DNA of 64,000 nt from Hypomesus transpacificus. Its lineage: Eukaryota > Chordata > Actinopteri > Osmeriformes > Osmeridae. This document shows, piece by piece, positions 52,091-64,000 of the stretch (positions are counted from its first letter, which is position 1; every line of letters starts with the position of its first letter). A model generated the notes under the pieces. That model was not told the DNA's origin. It was given only the letters and a program-made list of their open reading frames with translations, and ran no database searches. Where the stretch lies: positions 2,116,856 to 2,180,855 of the forward strand of contig NW_025813938.1 in the NCBI RefSeq assembly GCF_021917145.1. The letters run 5' to 3'. Made by a program: the position numbers and the translations under genes.

Positions 52091-54060
52091 ATCACGCTTC
52101 TGTTTAATGGGAAAGTCAAAACAAATGCAAAAGAAGGTTTAATTGTTCAATTGACTTAGTGGGGATCAGTGATAAATGTAGGAAAATATTTTATTTTTTA
52201 GAGCAGTATGACAGTATTTACAACTCTTAAGGCAAGACTCAAACAAGGTCATGATTTGAACAACTGCAGAATTAATGAATTCATTCAGAATTCACCTGCA
52301 GGAGACATTTCAGACTTCAGGTCCCTAAGAACATTAAAGAACAGTTTGATTTCTTCATTGGAAAAAATGAGCTAGATCCAAAACAATATGTAATAAATGA
52401 ATATTTTCTTTTACCAAATCGTTGCCCTCTAGACCTAACAGTTCAATTTTCCACCTCCTCAAAAAAACAAAAAGAAAATCATGATTCTTGACAGAAAATA
52501 ACGTGGGCAATATTATGGCTGGTTGTCTTGTTTTGTCCAAGTAATGATCGTGTACTCTGCAACAGGAATTACACAAGTCAATCTGCACATCCCAAAAGAA
52601 TGTGACCACATCTGCACATCACATGTAGAGAACCTCCAGAAACTAAGACTCCTAACCACTAAAGCAAAACATTCAAACCAAAACAGACAAAACTATCCGA
52701 TTTACGGTGCTTGTTTCATTCAAAGTAAACTAACGTTTTGTGCAGAAAATAAATAAATACTGCAAAACAAAGGTAACGAGCTCTTGTGTTCCATGAATAA
52801 CCACTAAGGGGTGTTGAACAAAAAACACCGAAAGATGCCAGAAGATGTCTGACATTATCCCCGTACTGAAAAACGAAGTAATAAATAAGATGCCATTTGC
52901 TCACAGAACGTTACATGAAGTTAGATTTGATTATGAAAAAATAAGAAAGAAAAACACGTATAGGCATTGTACGTGACATGTTCACTGCTGTGTTTTGTGA
53001 AGACATCCTGATTTATTTTGTTCGTTTTGGTTATAGTTATATTGATGCTCACCAGTGCATCCCTGAGTGAACAAATACAATTTCTTTCAAAAAAATATAT
53101 CGAAAAGTAACAAAGCACCTGTACATTCAGCGAAGCTCCATTGACGCTTGTTTTGTATGGTTATATTTCCACTGCCACATCACTGACAGGTAGAGAAGTT
53201 TGTATTTTATCAGTCCAGTCTGGCAGACCATCCTGTCAAGGCGTGGTGTCTCTCCGATTGACCCCTGAAGAGTTCAGTAGCGCTGGAACAGCCCAGCACA
53301 TGAAAAGACGCAAGAGTAGCTTCAACGTTCCACGCACGCTGCCTCCATCTGGCTGGAACACTTCGGGAACAGGGTTTTACAGCACCAGGACTGGCACACG
53401 TGCATGTGGTTGAGCTCCACAATGCGACGAACACAAGAGAAAAACACTTTACAATAATCCTTCAAGCTCGGAAACGTTTTTCACTCGGTTTCACGGTAAG
53501 ATCCGCGTCTCCCGTGCACGTCGTTCGTCAACAAAAAGTAAACTTATTCTTTTGTTTTCCCTTTTTAAGATAGCTTTTCTTTCTTTCTTTAAACTATTTC
53601 TACCTCACATAAAACAAACCATAAAAACATCACGGTAAGAATCTAATTTGAACTAAAAACCCTGAACAGCTGACTGTGATTGGCATCATACGTCACTCGG
53701 TTGCCCCTGACAGCAGAGGATGCTTTTGCAGAGATTCAAACCTTTTTCTGCATGCACATTTCACATATTCTTTGAAAATATGACTTTGACATTTTCAAAG
53801 ATTAACGTTATTGACACCCTAGCCAATGTGAAGGAATAAAATCCTTCAGTGAGAATAAGGCAGAAATCTTGTGCTTTTTTCTGTGTGCGATGAAAATCTA
53901 GACTGAGAGGAAGACTGGAGTAATCTCTTTGGAACTTTACTCCAAAGGCCAGCTGGTGAGGTCTTATTTTTCGACGTTTTTTCAAAGTGTTTTTTTGAAG
54001 GGTCGATTTGGACGTGAAGTGAGAGTAATTTGTGATGAGCTCGCCCGCTTGACTAAGCAG
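52091..54060 (-). other. mlxip: mlxip 3'UTR / intergenic spacer
   Basis: Follows the mlxip stop on the minus strand. A minus-strand AATAAA at 53017-53012 would give a 3'UTR of about 1 kb; another lies near 52194. No further gene was recognised, and ORFs here lack coding character. Confidence 0.45.
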
Positions 54061-54797
54061 CTAGGAGTCTCCAGAACTGTTGTGGGAGTTTGCAACAGCT
54101 TGTCTGGCTTCCTCGGGTAGCAAGGCCGGGTCGGTGAGGATGGAGGTACTGGTGCTAAGCTGCCTGAGGGTCCCGAGCACCGCTGTAAAACCAAACAAAG
54201 AAACAGTAAGACATGAACCGTTACTTCACGCCGTCCATACCCACTAGCATACTAGCTAACTCGACTTGCATAACTTCCTGTTCACTTATCAGTGTTTGTC
54301 AATCCTGGTCCTCAGGGACCCCCCCCGGTCCTGCATGTTTTAGATGTTTTCCTGCTCCAACACACCCGATTCAAATGAATGGATTGTTATCTAGCACTTT
54401 AGAAGCCTGGTAAAGAATATGCATTTGAATCAGGTGTGTTGGAGCCAAGAAACATCTCAAACATGCAGGACAGGTGTCCCCGAGGACCAGGGTTGAGAAC
54501 CACTGTACTAAATAATTAAACAAGGGTTAGGAGTTCCTGATTGAGAAGCTGGAGTGTAATGCAAGCTCAGGGTCCTTGGTGACAGGAAGCTTAAGGACTG
54601 GCAGACTTGGCATTTTACCCTCACAAGGGAGGACGGGCACGCATTTACAAAGCATTTATGAGAATCAAAATAAGAGCAGAACTGCATATACGGCAAGAAA
54701 GTGCAGACACCTTGATATTTAATTTATAGCCAATGCCAGTATTTCTTCTTTATACTTTATAACCCAATTATTTTGAGAGGGGGCACAGCATTCCATT

Positions 54798-54845
<48 letters not shown>

Positions 54846-57245
54846 AATGCTGTGCCCCCTCAAAAAATAAGTTCCCGTCAATGCACCCCACTGGATCCAG
54901 CCCTGGCGATAAGACATGTGACTTTTCCACCCCTCCCCCTGTCATCACATCCTCTGACCGGCGAGACGCAAGCACAGGAAGAGACAACACGATAACAAAA
55001 GGAGGAAGAAGTGACTTTCAGCGATCTAAAGATACTGGAGAACCCAAGATTCGTTATGGAACCATGATTCAACTTTCTCTAGCGTGAAATAAATCCCCAA
55101 TGCCTCTGGGGTTCAAATAAACGGGTTGTCAGGAAACTCAGCAGAAGTCTGATAACGATCATTCTTTTGACTCGGGTGTGTTGAAGCAGGGAAACATCTC
55201 AATCAAGCAGGGCAGTGGGTCCAGAGGACCAGGGTGGAGAGAGGCTGTGTTAGCGTGACTGCTACTCACTGGGCCTCAGCACGGGTAGAGAGCAGTGTCG
55301 TTCCAGCCACTGTAGGGTGCTCTCACATAGCTCCCCCTTGCTGGTGATGGAGACCGAGCCGTTGAACGACTCAAACAGGGGCTTGATGATGATGCTGAAC
55401 TGTGACAAGTGGGTCAAAGGTCAAATTCATGAAGTGGAGGTTAAACAGATGCAATCTGATGATCAGCTCAAGTCCTCAGAGCCCTACATAGCGTAGATAC
55501 CCTTTGATGACTGGTTTGGAATTTTATGTTTTTTTCCCCTGTGCCTAAAGTTGTCTTTTAACTCAAACAGCATGAAACTGTTTTGGCATGGGGCATCTAA
55601 TCATACAATCAGAATTTAGTAGAAACTTGCATCAGTACACATTAACGTTTTGACTTTAAGAAGCTTGTTTGCGACTGTAATATAGGCCCCTGGGCCCCTG
55701 TGTGCTTACCAGGTTAAAATAAAGATTTAAGGAAAACACAAAACTCAACAAAGTAGTTTTTTTTTTAAGGATACAATCCAGAACTTCCAGTTCTGAAGCG
55801 TGCGACTCTTCACATACTCGTCAAACTTCTCCCTCATGTGGTCGAAGCGGTGTCGTGTTATGGGCACTCCTGTAGCGGGCAACTGCTCCTGGCACGTGCT
55901 GCGAGACACGTGATTGGATGATGGAGAGAGGGGGTGGGGGTGAGGGAGAGAGAAAGGAGAGGCCAAGATTTAGACAGACATAAACGTTACCAGATCTGCC
56001 TTAGCTCTCTATACACGTCTCTCCTCTCTGTCTCCCCCTCAGATCTCTCCTCTCTGTCTCCCCCTCAGGTCTCTCTTCTCTGTCTCCCCCTCAGGTCTCC
56101 CCCTCAGGTCTCTCCTCTCTGTCTCCCCCTCAGGTCTCTCCTCTCTGTCTCCCCCTCAGGTCTCTCCTCTCTGTCTCCCCCTCAGGTCTCTCTTCTCTGT
56201 CTCCCCCTCAGGTCTCCCCCTCAGGTCTCTCCCTCAGGTCTCTCCCTCAGGTCTCTCCTCTCTGTCTCCCCCTCAGGTCTCTCCTCTCTTGTCTCCCCCT
56301 CAGGTCTCTCCTCTCTGTCTCCCCCTCAGGTCTCCACTAACAGGAGACACAGGTGTCCTTCATACAGTGACAGTCGTGTTTCTACTTTATGGAAGCATTG
56401 AGTTCCTCGATCTCCTCGCGGAGCCTCTTGGTCTCTTCCTGCAGGTGTTGTCTGTCCTGCTGTAGCTTTCCCACATACTCCACAGTCTTCTGCAGCGTGG
56501 CTGCGTTGCTGATCTGGAGACACGACACAGAGGAGAGAGGGTCACCGCTGTCCCCTGCACCTTCACAACGACGAGGATCGAGGAACAGAGGTCTGGGTTT
56601 ACGTTTGACTGGGACTTGAGGGAGGGAACCATGTTGCAGAGCGTCTTGAAGCCAATGTTGATGTTGAAGCGTCTCTTCTGCTCAGTGGAGATGTGGGTCC
56701 CTCGGCGACTCTGGGGCAGAAGGTGGGAAGGATGACGAGGACGAAGTGCCGAAACGTTTTTCAGGGCGAGCGCAGACACACCCAAGCAGGCATTGCTGAC
56801 CCTTGTTCTTTTGTGTTCAAACTTACATACGTTTTTGGGGGGATATAGACCCTGTTTTGCTTAAATACAGCTTTGACATTGGCTGACTGTTGACCATTTA
56901 TCATACTGAATTGGAACTGAATTTATTATTAATATGTAAACAAATTATTCATAAATCATTTTTCATAATATTCAATCTGTTCTAAGTATTATCCCTCCAT
57001 TAAGAATGTGACTGCTAGATAGACAGACTGTTACACATGCATACTGACACACACACACACACACACACACCCACCTGGTTGGACTCGTTCTTGGAGAGAG
57101 CTGCCGTGCTGCTGAGGGGGGACTGGGGGCTGGGGGCCTGCTCCGAGCCACAGGGGGAGCCCTGGCCCGAGCCCAGCCCGTCCAGTGCTGAAACACACCA
57201 CACGTCAAAGTACCACACTAGACTCTGTTGTTACTTTGAAAGGCT

Positions 57246-57276
<31 letters not shown>

Positions 57277-60200
57277 GAGAGAGGAGAAAGAGAACGGGAC
57301 AGAGAGAGAAGGAGAGAAAGAGAGAGAGGAAAAAGAGAGAGAGAAGAGAGAGAGACAGAGAAAGAAAGAGAGAGACGGAGAGAAGGACAGAGAGAGAGGG
57401 AAAGATCATCTCACCAGCTCCTGAGGGCGCTGTAGTCTTGTGCCTGGTCTCCTCTTTAGGCACGATGAGCTGCTGAGCCTTGTGAGTTTGGGGCAGGATG
57501 TGGAACCCTTGAGACTGACAGAGAGAGAGACCAGGACACACAGTGTTACCATCGAGCTCTCCTACTGGGCTCAGGGCCCCAACCACAGGAGAGTTAGGCC
57601 AGGTGGGCTCCTACCGGTGCCAGGCTGGGCGGGCCGGCCAGGACCATGTTGGAGGGCACCGCATCTGGCTTCAGGGGGCTCTGGGTGACCAGCACTGCTC
57701 CAGTGTGCCCTGGGAAAGGAGCTGATGGGCAGGGGGGACAGGGGACAGGGGGCAGGGAGGACAGGGGGGCAGGGAGGACAGGGGGGACCAGGGAGGACAG
57801 GGGGACAGGGGGGCAGGGAGGACAGGGGGGCAGGGGGGACAGGGGGCAGGGAGGACAGGGGGGCAGGGGGGACAGGGGGGCAGGGAGGACAGGGGGACAG
57901 GGAGGACAGGGGGGACAGGGAGGACAGGGGGGACAGGGAGGACAGGGAGGACAGGGGGGACAGGGGGGACAGGGGGGCAGGGAGGACAGGGGGGCAGGGA
58001 GGACAGGGGGGCAGGGAGGACAGGGAGGACAGGGGGGCAGGGAGGACAGGGAGGGGTGCTGGGTTACATGAGGCTGGTAGAGCTAACAAGAACATTACTT
58101 CTGCGCACGTGAGTATTTCCTTATTAAATAACTCAAGTTCTCAGTCAGCAGTCGTAGCAGCCCTTGAGAGGAATTGAAGACAGGTATCGGCGCCACCGTG
58201 TGGAGAGAGGTGAAAGTGGACTAACCTGTCAGGATGAGGTGTGAGGAGGAGGGGAGAGGATTGGCCGGAACGATCCTCTGTACGTGGCGTGTTTTTTTGC
58301 TGGAGTTGGAGGGGTGGATTGGTTTGGGCAGGGCAAAAGTCTGGGGGTGCTGGCGGAGCGGGGGCGGCGAGGGACCCTGGGGCTGGAGGGGAGGAGCGTG
58401 GCTGGAGGGGGAGCAGAAGTCTGGGGCGTGGCTGAAGGACGGGGCGGAGTCTCTGGGCGGGACACTGAAGGAGGGGGCGGAGTCTCTGGGCGGGACACTG
58501 AAGGAGGGGGCGGAGTCTCTGGGCGGGACACTGAAGGAGGAGGTGGAATCTCTGGGCGGGACACTGAAGGAGGGAGCGGAGTCTCTAGGCTGGACACAGA
58601 AGGAGGGGGCGGAATCTCTGGGCGGGTCACTGAAGGAGAGGGCGGAGTCTCTGGGCGGGACACTGAAGGAGGGGGCGGAGTCTCTGGGCGAGACACTGGG
58701 GGAGGGGGAGGCTGTGTGTGTGATGACCGTCTGGGACGGGGTCTCTTCCAGACGGCTGGCCGGGGGCAGGGGGGGACGGGGGGCGGTCTGGTTGAGAGGG
58801 GAGACCGCTGGAGCCCTGGGGCCTATGGGACCTGGGAACAGGGGCAGGTAATCGTGCATGTAGGCAGGGCATCCAGAAGTCCCGCTGGCCTGAACAGGCA
58901 TGCTGGAGGTGAGGGGCAGGGGGGAGGGGAGGGACAGGGGGGAGGAGAGGGACAGGGGGTCTGGGGGGGGGCCCAGATCAGTCGACAGGTGCATGGAGGG
59001 GAGGAGCTGAGCCTGAAGTCATGAGAAGAGACACACACAGATTAGCTAGAGGACGAGAAGCAGTGTGGCACCACCTACTTGATCTGTGGTCAGAAGGCCT
59101 CACTGCCACTGAGCTATACCTGTTCCTCTAGACAGTGTTAGGGCTGTGTGTGTTAAGGGTGTGCGTGTGTGTGTGTGTTAAGGGTGTGCATGTGTGTGTG
59201 TGTTAAGGGTTTGTGTGTGTGTGTTAAGGGTGTGCGTGTGTGTGTGTGTGTTAAGGGTGTGTGTTAAGGGTGTGCGTGTGTGTGTGTGTGTGTTAAGGTT
59301 GTGAGGCATGGGGTTTACCTGTGTCTGACAGCTGCTACTGGGGACAGCAGAGACAGACTGAGCAGTGAGGGAAGCGGAGTATAACACAGGCTGGCGGTGA
59401 AATAAGTCTGGAAGAAAGTCGCGGGGTTAGTCACCGATTAGTAAAAACACACGCTACCGTGGCAACCGTCACACGTGCTACTGGCTGCATTAAGAGCAGC
59501 AGAGTGACAACGACACAGTGCTCCAGGGTCCTGGTGAAACAAACGTGGGGGGAGGTGTTATGTTGCTGTGTCCCCCTGTGGGCCCCCTGCGGTTACCCTG
59601 GAGCGGCTCGAAGGAGTCCATGAAGTCCAGGTTGGGCTGTAAGGGGATGAGTCCTGGCTGGATCATGTCTGCGTTTCCTGCATGGGCTGAGGACAACAGA
59701 GGACCCATGTCAGAGTGACAACAGACCAGGGAGTGTCTATAGACGGGAGAATGATACAAGTGTTCATTTCGTGTATTCATTTGGGAGATGGTTTTATCCA
59801 AACTGATGGGGTGGATGGATCATTACCAGGCTTCTGCAGAGCTAGATAAGGACCCGTTTATTTGAGCCAGGTGTATTGGTGTGTCTTAGTGATCTAAGAG
59901 GCTGAGCTTGATGACGCGCCCTCCTCACCGATCTCCCTGGGGTTGGGCCAGCCTATGGGCTGGTGCGAGGCCAGCGTTGAGAAGAGTGTGTCTGAGAACT
60001 CAGACATCAGTACGTCCATGTCGAACAGGGAGTCCATCTCCATGGGGATGGGAGAGTCGCGGCCCCTGCGAGCGATGCGACGCCCCGCCAGCTCCTCGTC
60101 CTGCCAAAAGGAGACACGGAGGGTGTCTGGAAAGACTTCCCCAAACAGGGAAAACTGCTCCTCCGGACCCTTGGAGGGTTAGAAATGCAACACAAGCCTG

Positions 60201-61065
60201 CCAGTCAGTATCGAGAGCATGCAAGATTCACACACTAATTCAGCAGATGAAATCTGGTTGTTAAAAATAAAATAAAAAATTGTTAAAAGAACACATCCAA
60301 ATCTCTGTATCAGCTATTCATCCCCATTGTTATGATCAAAAATATTTTGCTTGGTTAAGTTAGTCTGTGCAACAAGACACATGCCTCCAAACATATCTTG
60401 CAGATTTGATCAGCAAGATGCTACCGCACATAAGTCAAAACACCCAGAATAGACACCCAGAGCAGACCAAAACTAATACTGTTCACCACATTCAGGCATG
60501 AATAAGCCTAGTAAACACTAAACACGTTTTCAATGAAGATCATCATAGAATTTCTCTCTTACTTTAGGACTAGGCCTAATCCATGTCTGGGAAACTGTAC
60601 CCGTATGTCCATAAGATGCATGTATGCTAATGGAAACTAAGAATATTCAGATATTGTAGTATATACCTTGAGAAGGCTTGACAGATCATCATCTTTGTGC
60701 TTCTGTAACTGTGACAAACCGCAAATCAATGTTTTTACATGTGAGAATTAAGCACAGCAAACGACTGTACTCAATTGGATAATCAAGCCAATTATCTTAT
60801 TAGCTATATTACATTAAAGTCTGAAATGAATGCTTAATAAAACAAATTAAACAAGTCATGTGAGTGGTGCATTATGAAATTAAAAAAAAAGACGTCAAAA
60901 AATACAGCATCACAATCTGATTCTAAGATACCCTCTTTTTGAAGTAAGTCCTCCATTTGTGATACTCTCTGATGACTATTTCAATTCTTCTCTTCCAGTA
61001 CTTCCCCTCCGTGGCTATCGCCTGTGGAGAGTAGAGGGAAGGGACAGCCGGGTAACGCAACAACA

Positions 61066-61102
<37 letters not shown>

Positions 61103-63440
61103 AAGAGAGAACAAGAGAGAGAACAAGAGAGAGAACAAGAGAGAGGTAATCAGCAATAAGGCTTCTCTTGAAAGGAAGCTCGAACATTATCCATGGGATG
61201 AAGAGAAGTGGATGACGGCCCGGTCTGATGTTACCTCGGCTGGGCGGTTATCCTCCATGTCTATGTTCCCATCTAAAGGAGTCACAAAATGGCACACTGG
61301 GTTTTCCCTTTTTTCCACATCTGTAAGATCGGGGGGGAAAATAATTGAGAGTTGCAGTTAGGAGACAGGAACCTCCCTCTGTTCCAACCTTGCTCAAAGT
61401 CACATGCATGTCCATCTTCCTTCAGGTACGCTTTCAATGTTTAGAGAAACACCGGATGTGTACGAAACTCTTACATTGCATATACCAGGCCCTCCAAATA
61501 GCGTTGTTGAGTCGGATTTTGTCCCTCCATAGCAACTTTAGCCCTTTGAAGTTCTTCCATTTAGGGGACACTAACTTGCCACTGAAAAGGAGAGGAAGCA
61601 TCAGGAATTATGAACATAATATTAATGTATTTACTTATTTGGGGGGGGGGGGGTTACAGTGCTAGTTGTGTTGTGAGCAGCGTTTGAGTTCTGCACTGCT
61701 AGAAATGTTGGAACCAGCAGACGTTGTGTTCATTCACCTATCGGTACACTAAACCGGTCGGTAGTGTGTGCAAATATTTTTGATTGCCTCCATGGTAATG
61801 AAGCCAGGGACGCCGTATAGAGGGGGAAATTTAGGACAATTCCAAGGGCCCCTGAATGACAGGGGCCCCAAAAAATTTAAAAACTAATAGAGGCCCAAAA
61901 TTCCTGGGGGCGCCACTGAATGTAGCCATACTGTGTAGCTGTAAGCCTGTGGAATCGCCCACTCCTCACCAGATTTTATTTGTCTTTTTTTTCGTGGTAC
62001 TATACGTTGTATATGAAGGCTGATGTGATGAGTCTGAGGTTGATGAGGTTACTATAAAAACAAACGATTCGATTGATATCTCAGGTCTGAAAAGGAAATC
62101 GGAAAATACTGAGCACCCACGTGTGCCGGACTGCCAGGCTACATTCAGTTAAAATTAAACATTGCAGTTGGTGCTAAGTGGAGCGTTTGTCATAGTGTGA
62201 TTGGTTTTGTCGCTGTCAGTCCCCTACTCCATATCCTATCCACCAATCACAGCGTGCGCCCGTGAGCACCCTCGGAGGAAAACATAAATCGGCGCCTATG
62301 GCTGGATGATAGACTGACGTCACTGATGGTGCATTAAAGGACTTTCCAGACGGAACCCCAACACTGAACAGACAAGTCCATAGGGAGCAGTTGGAAGATT
62401 AACGCTTCCTAGATCAAAACAAAGGAAAAGCAAGATACCACAGACAATCTGCTCATACCAATCAACCAGTTTTTTAAGTTGCACTGAAATGATCAGTAAA
62501 TCGTTGCACACATTTTTTTTCCATTTATGTTTTTCATTCTCACACAAACAACAACCTGGGTACTTAAGTTAGGGCCTTTGAGCAATGTGCAAAAGCCTTT
62601 TATGCCCTAATAATAGCCCTTTCCCTGTTGCGCACACACAATGTAAGATTGAGTTTCTCCTAGCAGCTGTCTTAATTCCCCCCCACAACATTGCACAAGA
62701 CTTGCACAAGTAAAATACGGAAAAGGGGGGGTCGTGTTAGTGATGGTCTTTTTAGTGGGGGTCTTTATAATGGATCGTCTCCGGCATTCCCTGAGTATTG
62801 AGCAAGATGCCTGAAACTTGAGACTCGTGACTGCAAGCTGCACCCATATCCAATCATAGAGTGTAGCGAGCTATCATATCACTTTCACTATCCTAAACTC
62901 GGAGGAACCGTTGAATAAAGTCGTGATTAAGATGATCACGGTGAATTATGCATAATATAAAATGCAAGTTGCTCAACATTAGCTAGAGCATTTTATATGA
63001 TTGGTAGCAGAAACTTCATGGTAACGAGCTAACAATAAGCTAGACCTAGCCAGGTCGTCCAACTCATTGAAAGTTAGGTACGTAGTCGTAGAGGTATACA
63101 AGCTAATTTTAGAAAAAAAATACCTGTATGCAAGTGTCATGCACTCGAACAGTTTAGTCAACGACGCATCTATTGATAGATGTGATGTACTTGTCTTCCC
63201 AAAGTGATAAGTTTGACAGGTCTGCTTGTTCACTGTGTCAAAGTCGTAGCCCTTTTTTGGTGGATGTTCAATGTGTGGTGAAGACACCATGAAGTGACCA
63301 CTGTGGATGATCTGTGATTCACGTCCATCGGACTTCTTAAATCCCAATTGGGATTCCTCTGCGTCCGAGTCATCGTCTTGTTCCTGCTTGATACTCGCCG
63401 GGGTACGGCGATATTGTCGTCGTGGTTCTCTGTTAGCCAT
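54061..63440 (-). CDS. mlxip: MLX-interacting protein (MondoA), glucose-responsive bHLHZ factor
   Basis: MondoA dimerises with MLX and responds to glucose-6-phosphate, moving from mitochondria/cytosol to the nucleus to activate genes such as TXNIP. Exons in gene order: 63124-63440, 61475-61581, 61235-61320, 60932-61021, 60667-60708, 59929-60100, 59597-59686, 59319-59407, 58226-59012, 57615-57709, 57415-57514, 57075-57187, 56603-56710, 56386-56513, 55775-55898, 55270-55399, 54061-54182; 899 aa in frame (human about 919). The Mondo conserved regions are intact (SQIIHSGHFMVSSPH, VNKQTCQTYHFGK, GKLVSPKWKNFKGLKL, YWKRRIEIVIREYHKWRTYF), as is the transactivation segment (MLIGHT-like NADMIQPGLIPLQPNLDFM). 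The bHLHZ is in exons 13-14 (THISTEQKRRFNIN; LQKTVEYVGKLQQDR). The C-terminal dimerisation domain follows (LPATGVPITRHRFDHM; LRQLSTSTSILTDPA). VNKQTCQTY favours MondoA over its paralogue ChREBP. Exon 6 could start 72 nt earlier without a frame change. Confidence 0.97.
54290..54510. mobile_element. Foldback (inverted-repeat) element
   Basis: The left arm (CAATCCTGGTCCTCAGGGAC ... CCTGCTCCAACACACCCGAT) and right arm (ATTTGAATCAGGTGTGTTGG ... GAGGACCAGGGTTGAGAACC) are inverse complements over about 75 bp. There is no ORF. Single-arm relics lie at 17790-17870 and 55165-55245. Confidence 0.8.
54771..54866. repeat. Inverted repeat around a 41-nt poly-C run
   Basis: A left arm (54771-54798) and right arm (54841-54866) of about 25 bp (AATGGAATGCTGTGCCCCCT and complement, one 2-nt difference) flank C41 at 54800-54840. 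It lies in the last mlxip intron. Confidence 0.9.
55165..55245. repeat. Relic of foldback repeat
   Basis: GACTCGGGTGTGTTGAAGCA, GAAACATCTCAATCAAGCAG and GAGGACCAGGGTGGAGAG match the right arm of the element at 54290-54510. Confidence 0.6.
56030..56338. repeat. 26-bp pyrimidine minisatellite after mlxip exon 14
   Basis: About ten full or shortened units of TCTCTGTCTCCCCCTCAGG begin about 50 bp beyond the exon 14 donor (minus strand). Confidence 0.93.
57243..57410. repeat. GA-rich microsatellite, mlxip intron 11
   Basis: Imperfect (GA)n/(GAGAGAA)n tract; pyrimidine-rich on the gene's strand, lying upstream of the exon 12 acceptor at 57188. Confidence 0.9.
57722..58057. repeat. GGGACAGGG minisatellite upstream of the mlxip exon 10 acceptor
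   Basis: Irregular 9-19-bp units of GGACAGGGGGGCAGGGA fill most of intron 9 and end about 12 bp before the exon 10 acceptor (57710). On the gene's strand this is an almost pure C/T tract. Confidence 0.93.
58431..58712. repeat. mlxip: 33-bp coding minisatellite in mlxip exon 9
   Basis: About eight units of 33 bp (containing GAGTCTCTGGGCGGGACACT) encode 11-residue repeats of the type SFSVPPRDSAP within the proline-rich middle of MondoA. The frame is kept throughout. Confidence 0.93.
59150..59300. repeat. (GT)n / TTAAGGGTGTG composite repeat near the mlxip exon 8 donor
   Basis: Runs of GT alternate with GTTAAGGGTGTGCG about six times, ending about 18 bp from the exon 8 donor at 59318. Confidence 0.85.
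61066..61143. repeat. GA microsatellite in mlxip intron 3
   Basis: (GA)n followed by repeats of GAGAGAACAA, about 45 bp from the exon 4 acceptor. Confidence 0.9.
61582..63123 (-). other. mlxip: mlxip intron 1
   Basis: A 1.5-kb intron. A short G run lies at 61641-61653, and a likely dispersed repeat at about 61800-61915 (CAGGGACGCCGTATAGAGG ... CCTGGGGGCGCC). No genes were recognised. Confidence 0.5.
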
Positions 63441-64000
63441 TACTGCTAGCTAGCTAATTAAGTAACCAAAACAGTTGTCTCCAGCGCAGCAGCTAACGAT
63501 AGCAACGTAGCTATCTAGCCTATCTATCAGTGGTACAAGTATTTGGAATAACACAAATACTACCAGCAAATAAACTACCAAGTTAGCTGGTTAACTAATG
63601 CATCGAGTTCTCAAACTACTCATGCTTGTTATTCGTTATCTGGCTTTGTAGTTGATAAGCTTGCTAAACTTGTTTTGCTAACTAGCAGGCTTGCTAGCTA
63701 GCTGACTACCAGCTGACGAAAGTGTTCGCTAAGGAGTTGATTCTACGGTAAGACCTGCTACTCTGCAGTTGCTCCGTCAACTCAAGAATGATTGGCTGCA
63801 GCCACAGCACCACCCTCTGCTGAAAATAACTATCCTGAAATTGTTAGCTAAAGCACAAAGCAGAACTGAATGACTCCTGCAGACTTTATAAATGATAGTC
63901 GTTTACGCTCAAAGCATGTCACATACACGATACAGATCTATATTGTTTATTTCAATATTTGAGGGTAAAGACGCTGTAACAAACTGTGTTGTACTGTATT
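63441..64000 (-). promoter_or_regulatory. mlxip: mlxip 5' flank
   Basis: Upstream of the mlxip ATG. The first 280 bp are dense in GCTAGC/GCTAAC motifs, as at the other gene starts. No neighbouring gene is visible before the right edge. Confidence 0.5.

Noticed and set aside
57571-58177. Long Gly/Arg- or Pro-rich ORFs on both strands
   Set aside because: Caused by the intronic GGGACAGGG array; the only coding part is mlxip exon 10 (57615-57709).
58234-58851. Plus-strand ORF of 205 codons
   Set aside because: Shadow of mlxip exon 9, which is supported by frame continuity with both neighbours.
60101-60172. Longer version of mlxip exon 6 starting near 60172
   Set aside because: It would stay in frame, but the acceptor at 60101 has the better pyrimidine tract and aligns with human MondoA, whereas the extra 24 residues do not.
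54061-63440. Assignment as mlxipl (ChREBP) instead of mlxip
   Set aside because: The N-terminal VNKQTCQTY segment, the length, and the position beside lrrc43 fit MondoA.

Overview
The window is vertebrate genomic DNA, almost certainly from a teleost fish. Genes are split into many short exons with GT-AG introns. The introns are small, packed with minisatellites, and carry tRNA-derived SINEs and TTAA-flanked MITEs of the kind common in ray-finned fish. I cannot name the species. Exon boundaries were set by reading protein similarity (recalled mammalian orthologues) against splice sites. The reconstructed CDSs keep frame, with one exception in kntc1.

Layout, left to right: kntc1 (minus, 5' part only, 24 coding exons, runs off the left edge); rsrc2 (plus); an unrecognised four-exon gene of 382 codons (minus); zcchc8 (plus); clip1/CLIP-170 (plus, 25 coding exons, about 2,247 aa); lrrc43 (minus); a small three-exon secreted helical cytokine (plus); mlxip/MondoA (minus, 17 coding exons, start codon at 63440). 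From memory, human 12q24.31 reads KNTC1-RSRC2-ZCCHC8-CLIP1-(VPS33A-DIABLO-B3GNT4)-LRRC43-IL31-MLXIP, so order and relative strands are conserved. The bracketed genes are absent here and the unknown gene is extra. The genes are a conserved neighbourhood, not an operon: mitotic checkpoint (kntc1), splicing and RNA surveillance (rsrc2, zcchc8), microtubule plus ends (clip1), a leucine-rich protein (lrrc43), a cytokine, and a glucose-responsive transcription factor (mlxip).

The most interesting points are: (1) the cytokine gene at 51110-51936, in the position and orientation of mammalian IL31, with the same exon number, a signal peptide and an AU-rich 3'UTR; (2) repeated minisatellites that begin at 5' splice sites and in several cases copy the splice donor in every unit (kntc1 exon 8, clip1 exons 5, 18 and 23); (3) an 843-codon, phase-0/phase-0 clip1 exon whose removal would give a protein of the usual CLIP-170 length; (4) the uncharacterised gene between rsrc2 and zcchc8, which shares a 390-bp divergent promoter with zcchc8; (5) GCTAGC-type motif clusters at four gene starts.
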